From positions 434,001-498,000 of the forward strand of contig NZ_JRHC01000003.1 of NCBI RefSeq assembly GCF_000949475.1: a stretch of 64,000 nucleotides of DNA, written 5' to 3'. A program made the translations under genes and the position numbers. Source of the DNA: Draconibacterium sediminis (lineage in GTDB: Bacteria; Bacteroidota; Bacteroidia; Bacteroidales; Prolixibacteraceae). Positions 33,265-42,005 of this stretch are shown one piece after another. Each line of letters starts with the position of its first letter. Position 1 is the stretch's first letter. The notes under the pieces were generated by a model. It saw only the letters and a list, made by a program, of their open reading frames with translations. It was not told the origin of the DNA and did no database searches.

Positions 33265-35652
33265 ATGAAAAATAGTATTTTAACATTCGTAAGCTTGCTT
33301 TTTGTTCTAAGCTTAAATGCCCAAAAGAGAAATGAAATTAATCCCGATTTGTTAACAGAAGAGTGGACAGCCAAATGGATTACTCATCCAGAAATAGCCG
33401 GTGAGGAAGCTGGGGTATTTCTATTTAAAAAAGTATTGACATTTGAGGTAGCCCCACAAGAATATATCATCAACTTATCGGCAGATAACAGATACATTTT
33501 ATACATTAATGGAAAAGTCGTTGCAAGGGGACCAGCTCGCTCTGATTTAAACCGGTGGCTGTTCGAAACCATAAATATTGCTTCCTATTTAAAACAAGGT
33601 GAGAACCACATCGCCGCAAAAGTATGGAATATGGGCCAGTTAAAACCTGCCGCTCAAATGTCATACGAAACAGGATTAATTGTACAAGGAAATACTGAAA
33701 AAGAAAAAGCCATCAATACAGATAAAAGCTGGAGAGTTACAGTCGATAAGGCTTATTCATTTTATAAAATAGCACACCTTAAACGATACTACGCATCAGG
33801 ACCAGGTGAGATGTTCATAGGAAATCTGCATCCTTGGAATTGGGAGATGTCAGACGAGTACAGTACATGGGAACATGCGCAAGAAGGAACAAATGGAGCA
33901 ACCTTAAAAAGCCTTTCTGGTACAGGTCGATTAGGCAAAAGGATGCTATTTCCCCGTTCTATTCCAATGATGGAGGCCAAACTGCAAACTTTTGCAGCGG
34001 TGAGAAGAACAGTGGGTATTAAAAATGCCGAGGGACTGATTATAGGAGATAAAGTCGTAAAAATACCAGCTAACACAACGGCTAAAATATTGCTCGACCA
34101 AGGGCATTTAACAAATGCTTATCCGCAACTAATTTACAGCAAGGGAGCTAATGGTACGATAAAAATTACTTATGCTGAAAGCCTGTTTATTCCAAAAGAT
34201 GGCGAGCCTACTTTTGATAAAGGCAACCGCGATGTGGTGGAAGGGAAAGTAATGTGGGGGAATTCCGATGTTATAGAGCCCGATGGCGGCGACAATCGAT
34301 ACTTTGAACCGCTTTGGTGGAGGTGTTTTCGTTACGTGGAATTAGAAATAACAACAAAGGATGAGCCGCTGGTTTTAGAACAGTTTAAAAGTGAGTTTAC
34401 CGCGTATCCTCTTTCATTAAAATCTGAATTTAAGTGCGATAATCCCCAACTTAATCGGATTTTTGATGTTGCCTGGCGTACCCAACGTTTGTGTGCTGGC
34501 GAAACTTTCTTCGATTGTCCTTACTATGAACAGCTTCAATATACCGGCGATACTCGTATTCAGGGACTCATTACGGCTTATACTTCAGGAGATACTCTGC
34601 TTTGGAAAGACGCTATTTTAGATTATTATGATTCACGTTTACCTTTTGGACTTACTCAATCGCGTTATCCAAGTAGCTCGCCTCAGATTATCGCTACGTT
34701 TTCTTTGGTCTGGATAACAATGGTTTCTGATTACATGATGCATTGTAAAGATGATGAGTTTATTCAAAAAATGATTCCATCGATACTTGAAATTCTTAAT
34801 TGGTACGATGAAAGAGTTGAAAGCAATGGCATGTTGGGGAAACTGGAAAGCTGGCTTTTTGTTGATTGGGTAGACGAATGGCAAACCGGATATCCTCCGT
34901 TGACAAAAGAAAAACAGTACTCTTCAGTAATTGGGCTGCAGTATGTATATACAATTCAGAAAGCATTGGCAATATTTGACGCCTATGGAATGCCGGGAGT
35001 AAAAAAACAGTGGGCACAAAAAGCACAAATAACACAAAAAGCAATACTGGATAATTGCTGGGATGAGGAAAAGCAAATGTTGGCTGATACCCCTGATAAG
35101 GAAACATTTAGTCAGCATGCCAATATACTGGCCGTGTTAACTAATTCATACAATACCGAAAAGCAAAAAGAACTCATAAAGCGGATTTTAAGTGATAAAG
35201 AAATATCGCAAACCTCTTACTATTTCGACTTTTATAAGGTAGAAGCAATGAAAAAAGTTGGTTTGGGAGATATGTACGTAAAAACTTTAAGCCCATTAAG
35301 CAATTTAATCGATAACGGTTTAACAACTTTCCCTGAAAAAGCGGATCCAACCCGATCAGATTGTCATGCATGGAGTGCATCGCCGGCATATTATTTCTTT
35401 TCGTTGGTTTGTGGAATCGAACCCGCAACACCTGGATTTAAAACAGTACGTATTGAACCGCATTTAGGAGATTTGGAGTGGGTGGAAGGTACTGTTCCGC
35501 ACCGACTGGGAGAGATTAAGATAAATCTTGAGCAAAAAAAGAATAAGAAAATAACCGGAACAATAACGCTTCCGAAAGGCCTGGAAGGTACGTTTGTCGG
35601 GAATGGAAAAAGCCTTAAATTAAAAAGTGGAGTAAAAAAGATGCTGCACTAA
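33265..35652 (+). CDS. Divergent GH78-like alpha-L-rhamnosidase
   Basis: This 795-residue secreted protein (signal 1-19, LNAQ) is about 130 residues shorter than the classical GH78 proteins beside it, because it lacks the N-terminal fibronectin-like module. It begins at the beta-sandwich (EWTAKWITHPE). The acid block is DCPYYEQLQYTGD from Asp417: Glu422 and Asp429 are kept, while the usual Trp is Tyr426. The base block is TTFPEKAD with Glu691 in place of TTMWE. The end, RIEPHLGDLEWVEG, closely matches the partial gene at the left edge of the window. These marks define a separate subgroup, perhaps with another acceptor preference. It follows the ABC permease by 26 bases. Confidence 0.85.
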   Translation: MKNSILTFVSLLFVLSLNAQKRNEINPDLLTEEWTAKWITHPEIAGEEAGVFLFKKVLTFEVAPQEYIINLSADNRYILYINGKVVARGPARSDLNRWLFETINIASYLKQGENHIAAKVWNMGQLKPAAQMSYETGLIVQGNTEKEKAINTDKSWRVTVDKAYSFYKIAHLKRYYASGPGEMFIGNLHPWNWEMSDEYSTWEHAQEGTNGATLKSLSGTGRLGKRMLFPRSIPMMEAKLQTFAAVRRTVGIKNAEGLIIGDKVVKIPANTTAKILLDQGHLTNAYPQLIYSKGANGTIKITYAESLFIPKDGEPTFDKGNRDVVEGKVMWGNSDVIEPDGGDNRYFEPLWWRCFRYVELEITTKDEPLVLEQFKSEFTAYPLSLKSEFKCDNPQLNRIFDVAWRTQRLCAGETFFDCPYYEQLQYTGDTRIQGLITAYTSGDTLLWKDAILDYYDSRLPFGLTQSRYPSSSPQIIATFSLVWITMVSDYMMHCKDDEFIQKMIPSILEILNWYDERVESNGMLGKLESWLFVDWVDEWQTGYPPLTKEKQYSSVIGLQYVYTIQKALAIFDAYGMPGVKKQWAQKAQITQKAILDNCWDEEKQMLADTPDKETFSQHANILAVLTNSYNTEKQKELIKRILSDKEISQTSYYFDFYKVEAMKKVGLGDMYVKTLSPLSNLIDNGLTTFPEKADPTRSDCHAWSASPAYYFFSLVCGIEPATPGFKTVRIEPHLGDLEWVEGTVPHRLGEIKINLEQKKNKKITGTITLPKGLEGTFVGNGKSLKLKSGVKKMLH

Positions 35653-35827
35653 TTACAAATACTATCTTTTTGCTAATTCATTTTTTTATAAAACCTGAAA
35701 TAAACTGAACAAAACCAGTTTAAAACACAAATAGATAAAAAAATGGGACAGAATAAAAAATTATAAAAAGTAATAGGTAGCAAATTTGTCTGATTGTTAT
35801 AAATAAATTTAGTGTAAAAGTTCTGTT

Positions 35828-37300
35828 ATGAATAAATTATTCTTTCTATTTCCTGTAAAAATATTGTCTCTTTTGTTTTTGCTTTCTGTTTCTTGTAACC
35901 AGAAAGAGCAGATTAAAAAGCCAAACCTTCTTTTTGTATTTTCCGACCAGCAAACTTTCGATATGGTTGGTTGTTACGGGAACAGGCAAATTATTACTCC
36001 AAATATTGACAAACTGGCTTCTGCAGGCCTTCGTTTCGACAATTGTTTTTCGAATAGCCCCATATGTACTCCTTTTCGAGGGATGTTAATGAGTGGACAG
36101 TATTCGCTGTACAACGGTTGTTACGTGAACGATACCCCTTTAATTCCCGGCAACGGGAAAAAATTTGCCGAAGTGTTGCGCGACGATGGTTATTATACCG
36201 GTTACATTGGAAAATGGCATTTATTGGGCGGCGACAGAAAACGTCCGATTCCTGCAGGCCCGATGCGTTATGGATTCGACGATATATTTTACTCCAACAA
36301 TTGTCATGTCGATTTCAGGCCCGGTAAATGTTTCTTTTGGAACGAGAACGATGAACAGGAGTATTTTGATGAATGGGAAGTATACGGACAAACCAACCAG
36401 GCCATAGACTTTCTGGAAAGTGTAAAAAACAGGGAAGAGCCTTTTGCCTTGTTTGTGTCGTGGCATCCGCCTCACGATTGGGGTAAATTTGAAGGAGAAG
36501 ATGGAAAGATGCACTTCCGCTATGATGCGCCCGAAGAATTAATGGCCTATTATAACCGCGACACTCTTAACGTGCGTCCGGGTTTGGAACCAACGCCCGA
36601 TTTAAAAAGAATGTATCATGGACACATGGCCATGACCACTGGTGTTGATATTGCTTTTGGTCAACTTATGGATAAATTAAAAGAGATTGGAAAAGATGAA
36701 AATACTATTGTAGTATTTACCTCCGACCATGGTGATATGCTGGAATTTGATAAGGCTGTTTATCCCAAGCAATATCCGCATGACTATTCTTTGCACATTC
36801 CGTTTATTGTTAAATATCCGGGTGTAATAACAGAACACGATTCTACCAGTTTGCTTTTTAGTGCCTTGGATATAATGCCAACAATGCTTGGATTAATGGG
36901 GCAGGAAGTGCCGAAAGAGTGTCAGGGGAAAAATTTGTCGGAAGCTATTTTAACCGGAAATGAAGATGCTGTTGATTTTGTTCCCATCTGGTTGCATGAA
37001 AGTATTGGTTACAGGGGAGTAATTACCAAAGAATACACGTTTGCCCGTCAGAAAACAGAACATAGCCATTTGCATAATACCCTGTTCGATAGAATCACCG
37101 ATCCTTACCAATTAAATAACCTAATTAACGATGAAAAATTAGATTCAACCAAAGAAGTGTTGTGGGCAAAAACCCGGAGTTGGATGCAAGCAATTGGTGA
37201 TGATTTTTATGATGAGGCTGAGATTATTGAAGCCGGTAAAGATTTGCAGCCATCAAACTCCTTAGTCAGCCCCATTGATTTATTTACGAAAGCCAATTAA
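35828..37300 (+). CDS. S1-family sulfatase, lipoprotein
   Basis: This 490-residue type I sulfatase should remove a sulfate ester from the glycan. A lipoprotein signal ends at Cys23 (LLSVSC). Cys80 in the maturation motif CTPFR (C-x-P-x-R) would be turned into formylglycine by a maturase not encoded here. Metal-site marks are FSDQQ at Asp40-Gln41, where many S1 enzymes have Asp-Asp, and TSDHGDMLE. GKWHLLGG is the lysine/histidine block near the sulfate. It is 175 bases after the previous gene, where no exact promoter match was found, and is 6 bases from the next GH78 gene, so sulfatase and rhamnosidase are coupled. Whether it acts on rhamnose 2-, 3- or 4-sulfate cannot be told. Confidence 0.92.
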   Translation: MNKLFFLFPVKILSLLFLLSVSCNQKEQIKKPNLLFVFSDQQTFDMVGCYGNRQIITPNIDKLASAGLRFDNCFSNSPICTPFRGMLMSGQYSLYNGCYVNDTPLIPGNGKKFAEVLRDDGYYTGYIGKWHLLGGDRKRPIPAGPMRYGFDDIFYSNNCHVDFRPGKCFFWNENDEQEYFDEWEVYGQTNQAIDFLESVKNREEPFALFVSWHPPHDWGKFEGEDGKMHFRYDAPEELMAYYNRDTLNVRPGLEPTPDLKRMYHGHMAMTTGVDIAFGQLMDKLKEIGKDENTIVVFTSDHGDMLEFDKAVYPKQYPHDYSLHIPFIVKYPGVITEHDSTSLLFSALDIMPTMLGLMGQEVPKECQGKNLSEAILTGNEDAVDFVPIWLHESIGYRGVITKEYTFARQKTEHSHLHNTLFDRITDPYQLNNLINDEKLDSTKEVLWAKTRSWMQAIGDDFYDEAEIIEAGKDLQPSNSLVSPIDLFTKAN

Positions 37301-37306
37301 ATTGAG

Positions 37307-40081
37307 ATGCATACAAGATTTATTTCGAATAACAAACCTAAAGTATTTGGTATAAGTTGTATTCTTATTACGCTTCTTCTGTTTTGTGCGTGTAAGGAAG
37401 CTCCGTTTGGAATCAACGAACTTAAAGCCGAATTTATTTCCAACATCGACACCAATCCAATCTTTTCATGGAAAACAGGCAGTCTTAATCCTGGTTTTCA
37501 ACAAAGCGCAGTGCAGCTCATAATTGCCGATAATCAAACCGACATAAACAAGAATGTTGGAAATGTTTGGGATTCGGATAAAGTGAAAACAGGTACATCC
37601 AATCAATTAAAATATGGTGGCAATAAATTGAAAAATGGAGAGTTGTATTGGGCCAAATTGAAAGTATGGGACGAAAAGGACAGGGCTGCCAACTGGAGCG
37701 AAGCAGTTTCTTTTTTTGTGCCAATTAACTACCCAAACCACTGGAAAGCTGAATGGATTACATACGATTATAAACCCGATGTAGCACTTCCGGTTTTCAA
37801 AAAAGTGCTTGCCATTCCGAACAAACAAGAAATTGAATGGGCCCGTTTATACATTGCTGCACCTGGCTTTTACGAAGCATATCTGAATGGAGAAAAAATT
37901 GGCGAAAATGTACTCGACCCCGGCCAAACTAATTACGAAGATTATACCTACTATTCGGCTTACAATTTGGATTTATCGGATAAAGGACATTCGGATGTGT
38001 TGGGTGTTATGCTTGGAAATGGTTGGTACAATCAAAATGTAGTTTGGGGAAAAGGTATGATTTACGGGCAACCCGTTTTTATGGCTCAAATAGTGGTTAC
38101 GTTTAAAGACGAAACGAAAGAAGTGATTGGTACCGATGAAAGCTGGATATGGAAAAATGGACCTATTACTTTTTCAAACATTTATGCCGGCGAAAGTTAT
38201 GACGCCAACCTGGAAGTTGAGGATTGGTTTAATACTGAAACTAGTGATAAATTTTGGAAGAAAGCTTTATTTGCAGATCAACATCCAACAAATTTGTTAG
38301 AGCAATTTGCTCCGCCTATTCAGAAAATGGATAGTATTCAACCCCAAAAAATTATTACAAATGATAGCGACCGGTATATATTTGATTTTGGACAGAACTT
38401 TGCCGGCTGGGTAAAACTAAAGATTAAAGGAGAAAAAGGGCAGGAGATTGTTTTACGTTGTGTTGAAGAATTGGACGAGAACGGTGAAATAGATCCGCGA
38501 ACAACAGGAATGCGGGCCACCAAAGTTATTCAAACCCAAAAGTATATATGTAAAGGAGAAGGCACTGAAACCTGGGAACCAAAATTCACCTATTTTGGTT
38601 TTCGTTACGTCGAAGTAGAAGGATTAGCCGAAAAGCCAACACCTGAATTATTGACCGGAGTTGTAGTTCATTCTGCATTACCAAAATCAGGAGAGTTCAA
38701 CTGTTCTGAAGAGAATATTAATAAATTGCATCAATTGGCAGAATGGACAATTAAAAGTAATTTACACAGTATTCCAACCGATTGCCCCCATCGCGAAAAA
38801 TGTGGATGGACCGGCGATGCTCACTCATTTATTGATGCGCTCATGTATAATTACGATGCACAACAATTCATGAGTAAATATGTTTTCGACATGCGTTCTT
38901 CGGCTCGTAACACCAATCAGGAGCTGTATTTTGGAAATAATTTTCACGACAGAAGTCTAATTCAGAAGCCTAAAGGCATTCCAACCATGATTGTTCCCGG
39001 AAAACGAACCAGTGGTACGGCATCACCCGATTGGGGAACTGCTGTGGCTCAGGTTCCATGGAATTTATACAAGTACTATGGCGATACGTTGGTTTTAAGA
39101 AACTTTTACCCCGATATGAAAGTTTGGGTAGACTACGTTCAGAATAAAAACAAAAATGGAATAATATTCCATGGACTGGGAGACTGGTGTCCGCCGGGAG
39201 GAAATGAAAATATTGAATGTCCTGTTTCTCTAAGTTCAACAGCTTTTCATATCCTCGATTTGAAAATATTGGCACAAACTGCGCATATTCTGGGTAATGA
39301 AACGGATTTCAATTACTACCGTAATTTGAAAATTCAATCAACAGAAAGCTTCAACAAGCACTTTCTAGATACCGTAAATTATACCTATGGAAGCCAGACT
39401 GCCGATGCTATGGCGCTTGACATTGGAATTGTACCGGAAGCGTTAAAAGAAAAAGTAGCAGAATCTCTTGTTGAGAACATTCATGATAAGCATGATGGAT
39501 TTATAAGTACCGGAATCTTTGGAATATCGCGCATCCTTAATGTTTTAGCCGAAAATGGTTTCGAGGATGAGGTATACAGATTATTGACAAAAAAAGGTGA
39601 AAATAGTTTTGCTTATATGTGGGAGCATTACAATGCCACAACTTTATGGGAAATATTACCAGTATACACTTTGGTTGGCGATGAAATGGCTTTTCGTTCT
39701 CACAATCATCCTATGCAGTCGGGTTACGATGCATGGTTCTATTCAGGAATAGCAGGTATTAATCCTGTAGATGATGAGCCAGGGTTTAAAAAAATTGTAT
39801 TTAGGCCTTACCTCACCCAAAAACTGAGCAATGCCAATGCTAGTTATGAATCGGTATATGGAACGATTAAAAGTTCGTGGAAAAATGCAAATGGCAAATT
39901 TATATGGGAAATTAAAGTTCCTGAAAATTCATTCGGAGAATTTTTTATTCCGAATTATAAGAAAGAAGTTAATGTATTGGTAAATGGAAATCCGGTTAAA
40001 TGCGAAAACTGTTCCTTTGATTTCACTTTCATAGGCGAATTCGGTTCCGGAAGTTATCTGATTGAAATGAAAAGAGATTAA
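37307..40081 (+). CDS. GH78 alpha-L-rhamnosidase, lipoprotein
   Basis: A 924-residue GH78 enzyme with a lipoprotein signal ending at Cys29 (LLFCAC). Its N terminus is longer than usual, so a later start is possible, but none keeps as good a positive charge. Domains follow the classical order. The acid block is DCPHREKCGWTGD from Asp492, with Glu497, Trp501 and Asp504; it is one residue shorter than the DCPQRDER type of the other two full GH78 proteins. The base is Glu782 in ATTLWEILP. The active site therefore differs from the paralogues at 17790 and 42006. It lies between two sulfatase genes with gaps of 6 and 11 bases, which suggests that desulfation and rhamnose removal work on the same chain end. 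Confidence 0.92.
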   Translation: MHTRFISNNKPKVFGISCILITLLLFCACKEAPFGINELKAEFISNIDTNPIFSWKTGSLNPGFQQSAVQLIIADNQTDINKNVGNVWDSDKVKTGTSNQLKYGGNKLKNGELYWAKLKVWDEKDRAANWSEAVSFFVPINYPNHWKAEWITYDYKPDVALPVFKKVLAIPNKQEIEWARLYIAAPGFYEAYLNGEKIGENVLDPGQTNYEDYTYYSAYNLDLSDKGHSDVLGVMLGNGWYNQNVVWGKGMIYGQPVFMAQIVVTFKDETKEVIGTDESWIWKNGPITFSNIYAGESYDANLEVEDWFNTETSDKFWKKALFADQHPTNLLEQFAPPIQKMDSIQPQKIITNDSDRYIFDFGQNFAGWVKLKIKGEKGQEIVLRCVEELDENGEIDPRTTGMRATKVIQTQKYICKGEGTETWEPKFTYFGFRYVEVEGLAEKPTPELLTGVVVHSALPKSGEFNCSEENINKLHQLAEWTIKSNLHSIPTDCPHREKCGWTGDAHSFIDALMYNYDAQQFMSKYVFDMRSSARNTNQELYFGNNFHDRSLIQKPKGIPTMIVPGKRTSGTASPDWGTAVAQVPWNLYKYYGDTLVLRNFYPDMKVWVDYVQNKNKNGIIFHGLGDWCPPGGNENIECPVSLSSTAFHILDLKILAQTAHILGNETDFNYYRNLKIQSTESFNKHFLDTVNYTYGSQTADAMALDIGIVPEALKEKVAESLVENIHDKHDGFISTGIFGISRILNVLAENGFEDEVYRLLTKKGENSFAYMWEHYNATTLWEILPVYTLVGDEMAFRSHNHPMQSGYDAWFYSGIAGINPVDDEPGFKKIVFRPYLTQKLSNANASYESVYGTIKSSWKNANGKFIWEIKVPENSFGEFFIPNYKKEVNVLVNGNPVKCENCSFDFTFIGEFGSGSYLIEMKRD

Positions 40082-40092
40082 AACATAGAAAA

Positions 40093-41946
40093 ATGTATCA
40101 ACGTATTATTTCCTGTCTACTTGTTTTGTTAGCCATTTCGGTTCAGGCAACAGAATCAACAAAAACAAAAAAGAAACAAAATGTAATCTTTATTCTGGCT
40201 GATGATTTAGGCTGGAAAGACTTAGCCTGTTATGGTTCCGATTTCTACGAAACTCCCAATATTGATGCTTTTGCTGAATCGGCTGTGTCATTTTCGAATG
40301 CTTATACGGCCAGTCCGCTTTGTTCGCCAACACGTGCCAGTATTTTAACGGGGCAGGAGCCTGGTCGTTTACGCTTCACAACCCCAACAGGGCATGTTCC
40401 TAATGTTGTTCTCGATCCGAAAGAAACTTTTGAGGCACCTGCTTATTTTAAAACAGCATGTCCCCAAACACGGACACGTCTTCCGAATGAATACCTAACT
40501 TTTGCCGAAGTTTTAAAGGAAAATGGTTATGCTACTGCATTTATGGGCAAATGGCACCTGGGTAGAGAGCCTTATCTGCCCGAAAATCAAGGATTTGATG
40601 TTGTGGTTGGCGGAAGAGAACATCCTGGACCTCCACCTCCCGGGCATTTTTTTGCGCCTTGGGATTGTGCTACATTACCGGTTGTTCCTGAAGGCACACA
40701 TATTTCAGATGTCTTAACCGATGAAGCCATCAAGTACATGAACGATAAAAAAGACGATCCGTTTTTGCTGTGCTTATGGTACTATGATGTACATGCTCCT
40801 TTTCAGGCAAAAGAAGCGCTTAAAAAGAAATACGAAGAAAAATTATCACCCGAAAACATTCAACGATGTCCCACCATGGGAGGCATGGTTGAAACCCTCG
40901 ATAACAGTGTGGGAAGGATTTTGCAATCGGTTGAAGATCTGGGACTGGAAGACGAAACCATTGTCATATTTACATCTGATAATGGCGGAAATATGTACGA
41001 TGGCCCTGACGGAACAAATCCAACCAATAACTATCCCTTGCGTGCCGGTAAAGGAAATAATTACGAAGGAGGAGTTCGGGTGCCACTTATTGTTCGAGTT
41101 CCGGGAGTTACAAAAGCCGGTTCAAAATCAAAAGTAGTTACCTCTACAGTCGACCACTATGCTTCACTGCTTGAACTGTTGGATGTTCCATTTCCAAAAG
41201 ATTTGGTAACCGATGGTGTTAGTTACGTTAATGCATTGAAAGGAAAAAATTATGAGCGTCCTCCAATCTATTCAACTTTTTGCCACAATGTTGTGGCAAC
41301 GGGTAATCGTGCAAATATTTCCATGCGACAAGGGCCCTGGCGTTTGTATAAGTTTTATTACGATGGACCTAATCAGGAGCATCGTTACGAATTATATAAC
41401 CTGGATGATGATATTAGCGAAACAAAAAATTTAGCAGCAGAAAGGCCGGAAAAAGTGGCGGTAATGACCAAATTGCTTGATGCTCATGTTGAAGAGGCTG
41501 GTATACTTGTACCCCACAAAAACAAAAATTATGAAGGAAATGTAGCCGATGCCTGGGTTGGTTCTGACCAAACCCGGATTTCAACCAATCAAGATATGTT
41601 AGTAATAGAATCCACCGGAACCGAACCTTTTATTGAAACTTACTACAATCCGAATATTTCAGGAGATAACTTTAAGATTGAATTTGAGATGAAATCTTTA
41701 GCATCCGGTAACGGAGCGGTAGCCTGGAAATATGGACCAAAAGACGAATATTCGGAAGAGGATTCAGCACCAATAAAAGTGATTCACGATGGTGAATGGC
41801 ACAAATATTCGGCAGAAATGAAATTAGACAATACTTTGCGTGTAATAAAAATTAAACCGGCTTCAGCTGGAGGTTCAATTGCATTGCGAAATATAAAATT
41901 AGTAACAAAAGACGGCTATTTAATTCGCGATTGGCCAATTTATTAA
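40093..41946 (+). CDS. S1-family sulfatase with C-terminal beta-sandwich extension
   Basis: A 617-residue sulfatase with a Sec signal (1-19) and no lipobox. The formylglycine site is Cys77 in CSPTR; metal-binding Asp37-Asp38 lie in ILADDLGW and the GKWHLG block follows near residue 155. TSDNGGNMYDGP supplies the second metal site. The catalytic fold ends near residue 480. The remaining 135 residues (from about KNKNYEGNVADAWVG to the end) are not part of a standard S1 fold and read as a beta-rich module (FIETYYNPNISGDNFKIEFEM, WHKYSAEM, IALRNIKLV) resembling carbohydrate-binding or laminin-G-like domains. It may hold the sulfatase to the polymer. Gap to the preceding GH78 gene is 11 bases. Confidence 0.92.
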   Translation: MYQRIISCLLVLLAISVQATESTKTKKKQNVIFILADDLGWKDLACYGSDFYETPNIDAFAESAVSFSNAYTASPLCSPTRASILTGQEPGRLRFTTPTGHVPNVVLDPKETFEAPAYFKTACPQTRTRLPNEYLTFAEVLKENGYATAFMGKWHLGREPYLPENQGFDVVVGGREHPGPPPPGHFFAPWDCATLPVVPEGTHISDVLTDEAIKYMNDKKDDPFLLCLWYYDVHAPFQAKEALKKKYEEKLSPENIQRCPTMGGMVETLDNSVGRILQSVEDLGLEDETIVIFTSDNGGNMYDGPDGTNPTNNYPLRAGKGNNYEGGVRVPLIVRVPGVTKAGSKSKVVTSTVDHYASLLELLDVPFPKDLVTDGVSYVNALKGKNYERPPIYSTFCHNVVATGNRANISMRQGPWRLYKFYYDGPNQEHRYELYNLDDDISETKNLAAERPEKVAVMTKLLDAHVEEAGILVPHKNKNYEGNVADAWVGSDQTRISTNQDMLVIESTGTEPFIETYYNPNISGDNFKIEFEMKSLASGNGAVAWKYGPKDEYSEEDSAPIKVIHDGEWHKYSAEMKLDNTLRVIKIKPASAGGSIALRNIKLVTKDGYLIRDWPIY

Positions 41947-42005
41947 GCAATTTGCTTATTCTAACAGAATAAATTTCAGGAAATATAACACGAGATCAAA
42001 CTTTT

